From: Stieleria mannarensis
GTDB lineage: Bacteria; Planctomycetota; Planctomycetia; Pirellulales; Pirellulaceae
Direction of reading: 5' to 3'
Length of the DNA stretch: 64,000 bases
Assembly (NCBI RefSeq): GCF_014154935.1
Contig: NZ_JACEHH010000024.1
Location: 87,266-151,265, forward strand
Both the position numbers and the translations under genes were made by a program. Positions 1-8,630 of this stretch are shown in pieces. Numbering within the stretch: the first letter of the stretch is position 1; each line of letters starts with the position of its first letter. Below the pieces are notes generated by a model. It was not told the DNA's origin. It saw only the letters and a program-made list of their open reading frames with translations, and made no database searches.

Positions 1-1268
1 CCGGCGCCGTGGTTGACGCTGAAGCACGACGCCTCGGCACCTTCATCGGCCACCATCACCGCCGATCCGTCGCGGGGGTTTCCCGGCAACAGGATCGGAT
101 GCCCGGTGTGGGCAAACGGGGTTCCGGCCAGTGCATGGTGACCGCCGGGAAACGCACGTGTCGCTCCCTTGCGGTGCACCCACGATGGGACATTGTTGAC
201 GATCTCCCTGCGCGCGATGTTGTGGCTGATAAAGTAAACCAAGTCTCCGCGCGTTCCGGGAATCACCTCCTGGAACGCTTCCAGTACGAGGGCGTTGATC
301 AGCAAATGGTTCACGGTGGCAAAGTTTGCCCCCAGCGCCATGTCGTCCAAGTAGTCGTTGGCCTCGTCGGATCCCAGCGGTGCGTACACAAGCTGTCGAT
401 CACCGGCCGGCAGCGGAATGCTCCAGCGGTTGAACTTTTCTTGCAGCGTCTTGAACTGACCCGAGGCCAAGTTGTGACCGAATCCTCGTGACCCGCAATG
501 CGACAGGAAGGCGACTTTGCCGTCGCGCAGCCCGAAGGTTTCGGCGACCGACTTCGATCGATCGTCATCGCCGACCTCGACAACTTCGCATTCCCCGAAG
601 TGGTTGCCGCCTCCGTAGGAACCCAGTTGAGTCATCTTGTCAGCAAAGTTGGTCATGTGGCGTTGGCCGGTCAGCCAATCCAGTCGCGATCCGAGCGCGT
701 CTTGGGTGTCATCGTGACCGACGTGGAACGAGTCTTCGCAGCGGTCGGCCCAATTGCTGGGGATCCCCAGTTGCTGGCAGACCGATTCGCTGGCCCCTTC
801 GATCACCGCTTGCATTCCGAGCGTTCGGTTCACGCGTCGCCCGTCGGGGACGCTTCGCTGTCCTTTTCCGGCACCGGTGGGCGTGCGTTTGCAGATCGCA
901 GCGATCAGTGCGCGGCGGGTCTTGCGGTCCTCGATCACATCCGCCGGCACGTCCAATTGCAGCAGACTCATCGAGCACTTGATGTCCACTCCCACCGGTC
1001 CGGGGTAGACGTGTGAGGGCGAAACCATCACGCATCCGACCGGCGCGCCGTAACCGCAGTGGGCGTCGGGATTGAGCACGACGTCGGTCACGCCCGGTGC
1101 GGTCCGCGAATTGATCGCCTGTTGGATGCACAGGTCATCGAACGTTGCTCGGATCGCCTCGGTTCCGATCACCTTGATCGGGGCGGTTGTTTCGGTCGGC
1201 AGGATCGCGGTCGCTTCGCCGGTGGAGATCATCGGCGGGGCCGTTCGGGCGTGCGTCGTCGTCGTCAT
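1..1268 (-). CDS. rtcB: RNA-splicing ligase RtcB (3' end cut by window edge)
   Basis: RtcB joins RNA 3'-phosphate or 2',3'-cyclic phosphate ends to 5'-OH ends, using GTP and Mn2+, in tRNA and rRNA repair. The minus strand stays open from an ATG at 1266-1268 to the left edge (422 codons). It shows the family signatures in order: NPDAHCG, VGVDIKCSM with the metal-binding Cys, GGGNHF at about residue 219, SHCGSRGFG, and HRKGATRAF. At the very edge NHGAG carries the His (about residue 420) that accepts GMP. Only the short C-terminal tail is missing, because the window ends. A GGAAA stretch lies a few bases before the ATG. A sigma-54-like promoter and the divergent rtcR gene upstream point to induction by RtcR. 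The VGVDIKCSM variant differs from the VGVDIGCGM of E. coli RtcB. Confidence 0.95.
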   Translation of the reverse strand, partial: MTTTTHARTAPPMISTGEATAILPTETTAPIKVIGTEAIRATFDDLCIQQAINSRTAPGVTDVVLNPDAHCGYGAPVGCVMVSPSHVYPGPVGVDIKCSMSLLQLDVPADVIEDRKTRRALIAAICKRTPTGAGKGQRSVPDGRRVNRTLGMQAVIEGASESVCQQLGIPSNWADRCEDSFHVGHDDTQDALGSRLDWLTGQRHMTNFADKMTQLGSYGGGNHFGECEVVEVGDDDRSKSVAETFGLRDGKVAFLSHCGSRGFGHNLASGQFKTLQEKFNRWSIPLPAGDRQLVYAPLGSDEANDYLDDMALGANFATVNHLLINALVLEAFQEVIPGTRGDLVYFISHNIARREIVNNVPSWVHRKGATRAFPGGHHALAGTPFAHTGHPILLPGNPRDGSAVMVADEGAEASCFSVNHGA

Positions 1269-1319
1269 GAGATTTCCGTTGCGTCGGTGGAATCGTTTTT
1301 TCATTGCGCGGTTCACAAA

Positions 1320-1335
1320 AGCGATTGCCGTGCCA
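1320..1335 (-). promoter_or_regulatory. Sigma-54 (-24/-12) promoter of rtcB
   Basis: On the minus strand the sequence reads TGGCACG, four bases, then TCGCT. This matches the sigma-54 consensus TGGCACG-N4-TTGCW at all but one defined base, with the 12-base GG-to-GC spacing. Transcription would start near 1309 and leave about 40 bases of leader before the rtcB ATG at 1268. The neighbouring gene encodes a sigma-54 activator of the RtcR family, which fits. Confidence 0.8.
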
Positions 1336-1353
1336 AACGATCGGAAAAACGCC

Positions 1354-1378
1354 TAAGCCACTTCAGGGCAATGGCTTA
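1354..1378. promoter_or_regulatory. Candidate RtcR-binding palindrome
   Basis: A perfect inverted repeat, TAAGCCA, 11 bases, TGGCTTA, lies between the two divergent genes, about 20 bp upstream of the -24 element of rtcB. Sigma-54 activators bind dyad enhancers, so this is a candidate RtcR site. Its centre is only about 57 bp from the inferred start site, closer than usual enhancers; the assignment is inference. Confidence 0.4.
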
Positions 1379-1458
1379 ACGCGATTCTGGCGATTGCAAC
1401 CGAGGCGTGGGAATTGCGGAGGGCCGATCATTGCATCGCGTGTTCTATAATTATTTCT

Positions 1459-3084
1459 ATGAGCAAGAAACTTGTCGTGATCGGACTTTTGGGCACGAAG
1501 CTGGACCACGTCTCGCGGCGGAAGGACCGCTGGCAACAGTGGCGGCCGACGGTTGCCGCCTGCCAACAACCCGATCTGCTGGTCGATCGGCTGGAATTGT
1601 TGTTCGACCGGCAGAGCACGGCGCTGGCCGATCGCGTGGCCGCCGACATCGAATCGGTCTCGCCCGAGACCAGCGTCCAGCTCCATCGGCTGGTGATGGA
1701 CGATCCTTGGGATTTCGAAGACGTCTATGCGACGCTGTATTCCTTCGCCCGTGATTACCCCTTCGATACCGACCGCGAGGATTACCTGATCCACATCACG
1801 ACCGGCAGCCACGTTTCCCAGATCTGTCTGTTCTTGTTGACCGAATCCCGTCATTTTCCCGGTTGTTTGCTTCAAACATCGCCGACGGGGCGGCAACGGG
1901 GCCACAGTGATCCGGCAGGCATGCACCGGGTCATCGACCTGGATCTGTCACGTTACGACCAGCTCGCCAAGCGGTTCCAACAAGAACACCGCGAAAGCCA
2001 ATCCTTCTTGAAGGCGGGCATCGAAACGCTCGACCCGGATTTCAATGCGCTGATCGAACGCATCGAGCAGGTTACGCTTGCCACCACGTCTCCGATCTTG
2101 TTGACCGGGCCGACCGGTGCGGGAAAGACACAGCTCGCCAAACGGATTTTCCAACTCAAGCGGAACCGGGAGTTGGTCGCCGGTGATCTGGTCGAAGTCA
2201 ATTGCGCGACGATTCGCGGTGACCAGGCGATGTCGACGTTGTTCGGGCACAAAAAAGGCGCCTTCACCGGCGCCACCAGCGACCGCCCGGGGTTGTTGAA
2301 AGCGGCCGACGGTGGCGTGTTGTTCCTGGACGAAATCGGCGAACTCGGCTTGGACGAACAGGCGATGCTGCTGCGGGCGATCGAAGAAAAGCGATTCCAG
2401 AGCGTCGGTTCGGACGATTCGACGGCAAGCGATTTTCAGTTGATCGCGGGCACGAACCGGGATCTGATCGCGGAGGTCCGCGCCGGGAAGTTCCGTGAGG
2501 ATCTGTTGACGCGGATCAATCTTTGGACCTTCATGCTTCCCGGACTCGCCGAGCGACGCGACGACATCGATCCCAACCTGGATTTTGAACTCGCCCGGTT
2601 TGCCGAATCGGCTGGCCGCAAAGTGTCGATGAATCGCGAGTCGCGAACGCGATTTTTGGCCTTCGCCGCCGACCCGTCCACGCCGTGGCGGGGCAACTTT
2701 CGCGACTTGAACGCTGCCGTGACGCGAATGGCGACGCTCGCAAGCGGCGGGCGAATCGGGGTCGAGCAGGTCGACGAAGAAATCGCTCGGCTGCGTCACG
2801 ATTGGGGCCTCGGCGCATCCGACGGTGCCGATCATCACGCCTTGCTCGAAGACGTCTTGCAGCCCGATCAGATCGATGCCATCGACCATTTTGATCGCGT
2901 CCAACTGGCCGAAGTGATTCGCGTTTGCCGCCGATCTAAATCGCTTTCGGCCGCCGGTCGGTCGTTGTTCCAAGTCTCGCGGTTGGCCAAGCAGCGCCCC
3001 AACGATGCCGATCGCCTGAGGAAATACCTGCAAAAGTTCGGGCTCCATTGGGATGCGGTGTCCACAGAGCCAACCGCTCGCTGA
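1459..3084 (+). CDS. rtcR: RtcR, CARF-domain sigma-54 activator of RNA repair
   Basis: The 541-residue protein has three parts: an N-terminal RtcR regulatory domain (about 1-185; start MSKKLVVIGLLGTKLD, a Rossmann/CARF-type fold in this family), a AAA+ sigma-54 interaction domain, and a C-terminal DNA-binding region (about 480-541). Walker A GPTGAGK sits at about 217, the sigma-54 contact loop GAFTGA at about 268, and Walker B LFLDE near 290. The ATG at 1459 is chosen because the longer frame upstream adds only 15 unlikely residues and runs through a TATAAT-like -10 at 1446-1451. In characterised relatives the N-terminal domain represses the ATPase until an RNA-damage signal binds. Divergent from rtcB, its expected target. 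Confidence 0.93.
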   Translation: MSKKLVVIGLLGTKLDHVSRRKDRWQQWRPTVAACQQPDLLVDRLELLFDRQSTALADRVAADIESVSPETSVQLHRLVMDDPWDFEDVYATLYSFARDYPFDTDREDYLIHITTGSHVSQICLFLLTESRHFPGCLLQTSPTGRQRGHSDPAGMHRVIDLDLSRYDQLAKRFQQEHRESQSFLKAGIETLDPDFNALIERIEQVTLATTSPILLTGPTGAGKTQLAKRIFQLKRNRELVAGDLVEVNCATIRGDQAMSTLFGHKKGAFTGATSDRPGLLKAADGGVLFLDEIGELGLDEQAMLLRAIEEKRFQSVGSDDSTASDFQLIAGTNRDLIAEVRAGKFREDLLTRINLWTFMLPGLAERRDDIDPNLDFELARFAESAGRKVSMNRESRTRFLAFAADPSTPWRGNFRDLNAAVTRMATLASGGRIGVEQVDEEIARLRHDWGLGASDGADHHALLEDVLQPDQIDAIDHFDRVQLAEVIRVCRRSKSLSAAGRSLFQVSRLAKQRPNDADRLRKYLQKFGLHWDAVSTEPTAR

Positions 3085-3100
3085 CCGGCCTGCGGATTTA

Positions 3101-3166
3101 ATCAGCTGCACGGCGCTAGCCGCGGTTCTCGCCGCCGAAAACCGGGGCTAGCGCCCATCGGCTGAT
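3101..3166. repeat. Palindromic hairpin element after rtcR
   Basis: Nested inverted arms: ATCAGC (3101-3106) with GCTGAT (3161-3166), and GGCGCTAGCC (3112-3121) with GGCTAGCGCC (3146-3155). It would form a long GC-rich hairpin about 17 bases after the rtcR stop. It could act as a terminator, but it has no T tract and resembles the dispersed palindromes of this genome. Confidence 0.7.
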
Positions 3167-3187
3167 CGTTAGCTTGTTCATTTCGAT

Positions 3188-3218
3188 TCAATCAACAGGC
3201 CGTCACGCGTTCCGCTGG
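3188..3218. repeat. Dispersed repeat, AATCAACAGGCCG family, copy 1
   Basis: This stretch shares AATCAACAGGCCG and a following CACGC(G)TTCC(C)GCTGG segment with 8557-8590, the same orientation 5.4 kb away. It is non-coding and lies in the gap before the cytochrome gene. Function unknown. Confidence 0.6.
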
Positions 3219-3329
3219 CATAGGATGCCGGCACATGGTGGTCGCCGACGCGTCCCGCGGGAGTTTGGGAGCGTGTAAACTGTGGGGCCGCAATGATCCC
3301 ACCTTCCGATTCCGTTGATCAAGACTCTT

Positions 3330-6300
3330 ATGCATCCCTTCTGTCGTTGCCTGATTGTGATCTTGGCTTCCCTGGTTGCCGGTTCTGCCCCGGCCGAAAC
3401 GCTCCGGCACCCTGAAACTATGGAGCAGCAACTCCGTGGTGCGGATCCGGACGATCTGGCCGAGCAAGTTCGATTGCGGGGAGACGCACAGCGCGGTGCG
3501 TTGGTGTTCTACAAATCAGCGGCCGCCTGTGCGAATTGTCACGGCAGCGGAGGCGATGCGACGCCCCTGGGGCCTGATCTGGCGACGCTGGGGGCGGTCA
3601 CCGAGCAAGACGTCATCGAATCGCTGTTGGATCCGTCAAAGAAAATCCGCGAGGGCTACCAGACGGTCAACGCGCTGATGGACGACGGGACGGTGGTCAC
3701 GGGATTGATCGCGGCCGAGACCGAGGAGTTGGTCACACTGCGATCGGCTTCCGACCTGACTCGCGAAACGGTTCTCCCACGCGACGAAATCATCCAAATC
3801 AAGCCGGCGTCCAAGTCGATGATGCCGGAAGGACTGGTCGGATCGCTGGGCGACCAACGCGACTTTTTGGACCTGGTGCGCTACATCACCGAAGTCGCTG
3901 CGGGCGGGCGTGACCGGGCCGCCGCACTTAAACCGTCGCCGCAGCAGTTGGCCGTCAAAGACGACTCGGTCGACCTGGATCACGCGGGCATCATCAAGGG
4001 GATGCGATCGCGTGACTTTGATGCCGGCAAAGCGATCTATCATGGTTATTGTTTCAACTGTCACGGCAATGACGGCAACACGCCCTCCTTGCCGACCGCA
4101 CGTGCCTTCGGGACGCAAAAGCTGAAATTCGGTAGCGATCCCTACCGGATGTTCATGACGCTGACGCGAGGCAACGGTTTGATGGCTCCGATGTCACACC
4201 TGACCCCCAAAGAACGGTATCAGGTCGTGCTCTATATCCGCGAGCAGTTCATGAAGCCGGCCAACCCCGACTACTTCAAAGTCGACAAGGCCTATCTGGC
4301 TGGCCTGCCAGCGGGAACCAAAGACGGCACCGAAATCGAAAACGTCGATCGCGACTTCGGGCCCGCGTTGGCTTCCCAGTTGGAACGCAAATTCAGCAGT
4401 GTGTTGACGGTCAAGCTGGGTGAGCTGACCATTTCGTACGACTTGCAGACGATGAACCAGGCCGGGATCTGGCGCGACGGGTTTCTGGACTTGAGCAACA
4501 CCCAACACGTTCGTGGCCGCGGCGAGGGGACGGCCAACCCGGATGGCAAGCTGATCGATGGTCTGGCGGGGTGGCAATGGGGACATGACGGAACGCTCGA
4601 TTACTCGCGCGAGGGATTGTTGCCACGCGGGCCGCTGCCGACCAAGTGGATGGATTATCGCGGCCACTACCTGCATGGCGACCAATTAATGCTGCGATAC
4701 TCGATCGACGGTCGCGAGGTGATGGAGCTGCCGACGCAAGGTACGCTACGAAATTCGGTGCGACATTCGCTGCGGATCGGGCCGGGAAAACCGCTTGTGC
4801 TGGCGGTCGCCGGTGCAGATGCGTCGTGGAAGGGACCACGATTGGTACCGGTCGACGGCGGGCGTCATCAAACCGACACTTCAAAGCCGGGTGCTGCCGA
4901 AGTGATCGCCGTCGTCTCCGACAAAGCGGGGAATTCGTTCGATCGATTCACCGCCGCGGCTGTCAGTGGTGATACCGCTGGGTTGACCTGGAAGATCGAC
5001 TCAAAGAATCGCTTGCAACTGGTGATTCCGGCGAGCGGTCAAACGCGGCAAATCGACGTTCACCGCATCGCCGGACGATCTGCGACCGGGGGAAGCGAGC
5101 GAGACAAACACGCTTCGCTGGCCCAATTCCAAACTCACATCGCCCAGCATCGCTCCACCGCGTCACCGCTGGACTTCGATCGATTGACATCCGGCGGCCC
5201 GTTGTTGTGGCCGGACGTGCTGGAAACCACCGGCTACCTCGGCTTGGAGCGTGGCGGCTATGCACTGGACACGATCACGATTCCCCAGTCCACGCCCTAC
5301 AACACCTGGTTTCGAACGTCGGCCTTGGACTTCTTTCCCGACGGGCGCATGGCGCTGGCGACGCACGGCGGTGATATATGGATTGTCTCGGGAATCGATG
5401 CCGACTTGTTGAATCTGAAATGGAAGCGGTTCGCCGGCGGCTTGTACGAACCGTTCGGCGTCAAGGTCGTCGATGGAAACGTGTTCGTGACCTGTAAAGA
5501 CCGCCTGGTCAAGTTGCACGATGTCGACGCCAACGGCGAAGCGGACTTTTATGAAAGCTATAGCGCCGACCAAGACGTTTCGGTCAACTTCCACGCCTTC
5601 AACTTCGATTTGCAAACGGATAACGAAGGCAACTTTTACTATGCCAAAAGCGGTCACGGCACGGACTCCGACATCCCCGGTGCGGTGATCAAGGTTTCCG
5701 CCGACGGTCGGCATCGCGAAGTGTACTGCACCGGATTCCGCACGCCCAATGGGATGGGCAGCTTGCCCGACGGACGCATCGTCGCCAGCGACAATCAAGG
5801 GCAATGGACGCCGGCATCCAAGATCAGCCTGTTGAAACCGGGCGGTTTCTACGGCTGGGTCGGCAACTATTCGATCCCCGGCATGTGGGCGCCCGGCGGC
5901 GGAACGATCGACTTGGACAAGGTCGTCCCGCCGGATTCGTTTGACCCGCCGCTGGTTTGGATGCCTCAGGAGTTCGACAATTCTTGCGGCGGACAAGCCT
6001 GGGTCGACGACGAGCGTTGGGGGCCGTTGTCGCGGCACTTGTTACACACCAGTTTCGGCAAGGGGTGGATGTACTACACGATGATCCAGGATTTCCCCGA
6101 TGTGTCACAAGCCGCAATCATCAAGCTGCCCTTTGATTTCAGCACCGGCATCATGCGTGCCCGAGTCAATCCGGCCGACGGCCAGGTCTATGCCACCGGA
6201 TTGCAAGGCTGGAACGGCGGCGGCCGAATTGGACTGGCCGACAAAGGGATTCAACGGCTGCGCTACACCGGCCGGCCGCACAAGATGGTCAGCGACTGTA

Positions 6301-6635
6301 AGGTCCAGGCGGACGGATTGAAGCTGCGATTCAATTTTCCGCTCGATGTCGCCTCGGCAACGGATTTGGACTCCTATGACGTCAGCCACTGGAACTATCG
6401 CTGGGAGAAATCTTATGGGTCGGAGATGTATTCACCGGAAACCGGCCAGATCGGCGTCGACCCGATGAACGTCACCAGCGTCTCGTTGGGCAGCGACGGC
6501 GAGAGTGTGTTGTTGAACGTCCCCGATCTGGAACCGGTCGATCAGGTCCACGTGTTGTTGAAGGTCAAGGCCCGCGACGGCCAGGATTTTGAAGAAGAGA
6601 TTTACTGGACGATCAATCGGGTTCCGGGGGATTGA
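3330..6635 (+). CDS. Secreted di-heme cytochrome c / DUF6797 / propeller protein
   Basis: The 1101-residue exported protein begins with a signal peptide (MHPFCRCLIVILASLVAG). A first heme site CANCHG (about residue 67) sits in a PVC-type heme-binding domain; a second heme site CFNCHG lies near 241. Residues about 340-650 look like DUF6797, followed by a beta-propeller/sorbosone-dehydrogenase-like half (for example FFPDGRMALATHGGDIW and GLYEPFGVKVVDGNVFVTC). Such proteins are thought to oxidise carbohydrates in the periplasm and pass electrons to c-type hemes; the substrate cannot be told. The start is set at ATG 3330, which opens directly on the signal peptide; an in-frame TTG at 3315 would add five residues. 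No Shine-Dalgarno is visible for either. It stands alone between repeat-filled gaps. Confidence 0.85.
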   Translation: MHPFCRCLIVILASLVAGSAPAETLRHPETMEQQLRGADPDDLAEQVRLRGDAQRGALVFYKSAAACANCHGSGGDATPLGPDLATLGAVTEQDVIESLLDPSKKIREGYQTVNALMDDGTVVTGLIAAETEELVTLRSASDLTRETVLPRDEIIQIKPASKSMMPEGLVGSLGDQRDFLDLVRYITEVAAGGRDRAAALKPSPQQLAVKDDSVDLDHAGIIKGMRSRDFDAGKAIYHGYCFNCHGNDGNTPSLPTARAFGTQKLKFGSDPYRMFMTLTRGNGLMAPMSHLTPKERYQVVLYIREQFMKPANPDYFKVDKAYLAGLPAGTKDGTEIENVDRDFGPALASQLERKFSSVLTVKLGELTISYDLQTMNQAGIWRDGFLDLSNTQHVRGRGEGTANPDGKLIDGLAGWQWGHDGTLDYSREGLLPRGPLPTKWMDYRGHYLHGDQLMLRYSIDGREVMELPTQGTLRNSVRHSLRIGPGKPLVLAVAGADASWKGPRLVPVDGGRHQTDTSKPGAAEVIAVVSDKAGNSFDRFTAAAVSGDTAGLTWKIDSKNRLQLVIPASGQTRQIDVHRIAGRSATGGSERDKHASLAQFQTHIAQHRSTASPLDFDRLTSGGPLLWPDVLETTGYLGLERGGYALDTITIPQSTPYNTWFRTSALDFFPDGRMALATHGGDIWIVSGIDADLLNLKWKRFAGGLYEPFGVKVVDGNVFVTCKDRLVKLHDVDANGEADFYESYSADQDVSVNFHAFNFDLQTDNEGNFYYAKSGHGTDSDIPGAVIKVSADGRHREVYCTGFRTPNGMGSLPDGRIVASDNQGQWTPASKISLLKPGGFYGWVGNYSIPGMWAPGGGTIDLDKVVPPDSFDPPLVWMPQEFDNSCGGQAWVDDERWGPLSRHLLHTSFGKGWMYYTMIQDFPDVSQAAIIKLPFDFSTGIMRARVNPADGQVYATGLQGWNGGGRIGLADKGIQRLRYTGRPHKMVSDCKVQADGLKLRFNFPLDVASATDLDSYDVSHWNYRWEKSYGSEMYSPETGQIGVDPMNVTSVSLGSDGESVLLNVPDLEPVDQVHVLLKVKARDGQDFEEEIYWTINRVPGD

Positions 6636-6964
6636 TCGGTTGCGGTCACCCTGCCAGGCATTCGTGTCGACATAACTTCTTAGAATTGTTGAAACCCTCC
6701 CCTCCAAGGTCGAGTTGTATTGGGAATTAACCCTCCCTAGCAGGGAGGGTCGAGCGTAGCGAGGGGAGGGTCGACTGTTAAGTGACGGATTTGATCGTAG
6801 CGGAAGTCGCCAAGACTTTCGCAAGCCGCGGCCCTCTCTGGCGTTTGCTTGCTGCGCAAACGCCGTCTCTCCCAGAGGGAGAGAATCTAAGTCGTTTGCC
6901 AAATCTTGCAGTAATACAATCGACGGTCCGCGGGAGGGTAAAGTCTTAATCGACCACTGCGATG
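6636..6964. other. Gene-free, repeat-filled gap
   Basis: No credible gene was found. The gap holds a CCCTCCCTAGCAGGGAGGG palindrome followed by TCGAGCGTAGCGAGGGGAGGG (6731-6770), present inverted at 27457-27494. It also has one arm of the GTAGCGGAAGTCGCCAAG repeat (6797-6821), and a GCGTTTGCTTGCTGCGCAAACGC palindrome-like stretch next to CTCTCCCAGAGGGAGAG. These are dispersed non-coding repeats. Confidence 0.75.
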
Positions 6965-8317
6965 TCACACCGCGCCCAGGCCCGCGCCGTCCAGGCAACT
7001 GGTGTCCATCGACCCGTCGCGGACGACAAAGATCCCCGGGAACTTGTCTTCCCAGGGCAGGTTCGCGTTGGGGCAGTACTGCCGTGAATTGGATTCGATC
7101 GCGGCGACGCCGGGGACGTGGGCGGCGATGGCGGCGGAGTGAATCAGCGAGGCGCCCGGGCAGGTCAAGTCTTGGACGCACAGGAACAGCCCCAGCTTTT
7201 GTGCCGCGACGGCCATCAACATCGATTGCGACTGGCCCTTGCACGCCTTGAGCGCCGCGCCGGTGTAACCCATCTCGCGGGCTAGCATCAGCGATTCCAG
7301 ATCGGTCAACGATTCATCGATCACGACGGGCTTCAGCTTCGCCGCTTCGTGCATCTTGTTTTCCGGGTGCGCCTTCAGGTCGCGCGCCGTCGGTTGTTCG
7401 ATGTACTGGACGCGATCAAACCCTTTGGGGGTTCGCTCGCGCAGCTTTTCGAGCATCTCGATCAGATAATCGACGTGGGGGCAACGCTCGTTGAAATCCA
7501 GCGAATAGAACCAGGTATCAACGCCGCGTTCCGCTTGCGTTTCCGCGGCGATGCGGTCGACCTTGACGATGCGTTCCAAATCCCATTTGACGTCGTCGCC
7601 GTTGAGTTTGAGCTTCATGTGCGTCAAGCCGTTGTACCGAATCCACTCGGGCAATGTGTCGGGTAATCCGTCGCCGGTGGGCTTGTCCAATTCGCCCTCG
7701 TCGAGCGGGTCAAGCGCGCCGACCAGGTGATAAAGCGGCATTCGCGGCTTGGGAGCGTCCAACAAAAAATCGCCGATCCAGTCGCCGGCATAATCGGCGC
7801 CGAGGTACGCACCGACGTCTCGGCTCATGAAATCCTGGCCGTAGGTTTGGAAGCAGTTCTTGCCGTGGACTTTTCCGAAGGCGTCGTGGATCGCCGCGTC
7901 AAAGGGGCTGCCGGTGACCATCGTGGCCAGCATCGGAATCGGTTCGACCAGGTCTAATTCCTTGCTGACGTCCGCCGCCGCGTCCAAATAAAGCTCTTCC
8001 AGCGCCATGCCCAGGTCGACGGGGTGGCCGAATTCGGCGTGGTCACCGGCGATCGCTTCACATCGCCCGGCCAGCGTCGTCATCGCGCCCAGGGTCTGGT
8101 CGTAATTCATCTGACGCGAGGGGAACGCCCAGATGTTCGACAGCGGCATCGACCCGAATCCGGTGGCCGTCTTGCCGTCGCGGGTGACGACGTCGCAGTG
8201 GACGTTCAACACCGTCGCTTTGTCGACCGGCATGCCGCCGAATTTCATCGTCGTGCGATAATCGTGGTGCTCGTAACTGGTGCGAACGCCGGTGATGCGA
8301 ATGTCGGTGGGCTTCAT
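6965..8317 (-). CDS. Mandelate racemase/muconate lactonizing enzyme-family protein
   Basis: The 450-residue protein belongs to the enolase superfamily, whose members abstract a proton next to a carboxylate with Mg2+ in a TIM barrel. Visible family marks are the basic strand [10 protein letters not shown], acidic metal-binding positions in [14 protein letters not shown] and VIDESL, and a basic residue in ALKACKGQ before [12 protein letters not shown]. The N-terminal capping domain spans roughly residues 1-150. There is no signal peptide, so it is cytosolic. Substrate is not predictable: it could be an acid-sugar dehydratase, a racemase or a cycloisomerase. No partner gene lies within reach; both flanks are repeat-rich gaps. 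Confidence 0.85.
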   Translation of the reverse strand: MKPTDIRITGVRTSYEHHDYRTTMKFGGMPVDKATVLNVHCDVVTRDGKTATGFGSMPLSNIWAFPSRQMNYDQTLGAMTTLAGRCEAIAGDHAEFGHPVDLGMALEELYLDAAADVSKELDLVEPIPMLATMVTGSPFDAAIHDAFGKVHGKNCFQTYGQDFMSRDVGAYLGADYAGDWIGDFLLDAPKPRMPLYHLVGALDPLDEGELDKPTGDGLPDTLPEWIRYNGLTHMKLKLNGDDVKWDLERIVKVDRIAAETQAERGVDTWFYSLDFNERCPHVDYLIEMLEKLRERTPKGFDRVQYIEQPTARDLKAHPENKMHEAAKLKPVVIDESLTDLESLMLAREMGYTGAALKACKGQSQSMLMAVAAQKLGLFLCVQDLTCPGASLIHSAAIAAHVPGVAAIESNSRQYCPNANLPWEDKFPGIFVVRDGSMDTSCLDGAGLGAV

Positions 8318-8380
8318 GGTTTCAAACAGTCCGGTTGTTGGGGGGAGCGACAGGCCGAAATCTTACCCCACGCTCCGACC

Positions 8381-8406
8381 TCGTTCCAAGGCTCCGCCTT
8401 AGGACG
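8381..8406. repeat. Short palindrome in the gcvP downstream gap
   Basis: GTTCCAAGGC, three bases, GCCTTAGGAC is a near-perfect hairpin in the gene-free gap 8318-8630. Similar GTTCC(C)AAGGCTCCGCCTT elements are widespread in planctomycete intergenic DNA, from general knowledge; no role is known. Confidence 0.5.
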
Positions 8407-8509
8407 CTGGTGTTGGTCTGGCTTTGACACACGTCGCCTGCGGAAATCTTCCTACCTCGCTACCCAGCCACGGCATCCTGTCACGTCGGTCGCGATCGGG
8501 AGAGGATTG

Positions 8510-8537
8510 GGCAGAATGATTCGGGGCAGAATGATGG
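8510..8537. repeat. Dispersed repeat, AGAATGAT family, copy 1
   Basis: It contains GGCAGAATGATTCGGGGCAG followed by AATGAT, itself a tandem of GGCAGAATGAT. The same 26 bases occur exactly, in reverse orientation, at 39737-39762, 31 kb away. Non-coding. Confidence 0.8.
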
Positions 8538-8556
8538 AATGCACGTGGGATCGGAT

Positions 8557-8590
8557 TAAATCAACAGGCCGCTCGCTCACGCTTCCCGCT
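8557..8590. repeat. Dispersed repeat, AATCAACAGGCCG family, copy 2
   Basis: Second copy of the element at 3188-3218: AAATCAACAGGCCGCTCGC then TCACGCTTCCCGCT. It lies 40 bp before the gcvP stop side. Non-coding, function unknown. Confidence 0.6.
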
Positions 8591-8606
8591 GGGATGGGGC
8601 GCGGTC

Positions 8607-8629
8607 GACAGGCTGGCAGCCTGTCCCAC
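8607..8629 (-). repeat. Dispersed palindrome, GTGGGATAGGCTTCCAGCC family
   Basis: On the minus strand this reads GTGGGACAGGCTGCCAGCC then TGTC. Close copies stand at 23846, 45615 and 63830, and a diverged one at 39787. It begins right behind the gcvP stop codon, so it could serve as a transcript-end hairpin (CAGGCTGCCAGCCTG). Confidence 0.75.
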
Positions 8630-8630
8630 G

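Noticed and set aside
1..30. rtcB as a truncated pseudogene
   Set aside because: The frame is intact up to the window edge and includes the GMP-accepting His; the loss is due to the window boundary.
3101..3166. Rho-independent terminator of rtcR
   Set aside because: Stable hairpin but no following T tract; listed as a repeat instead.
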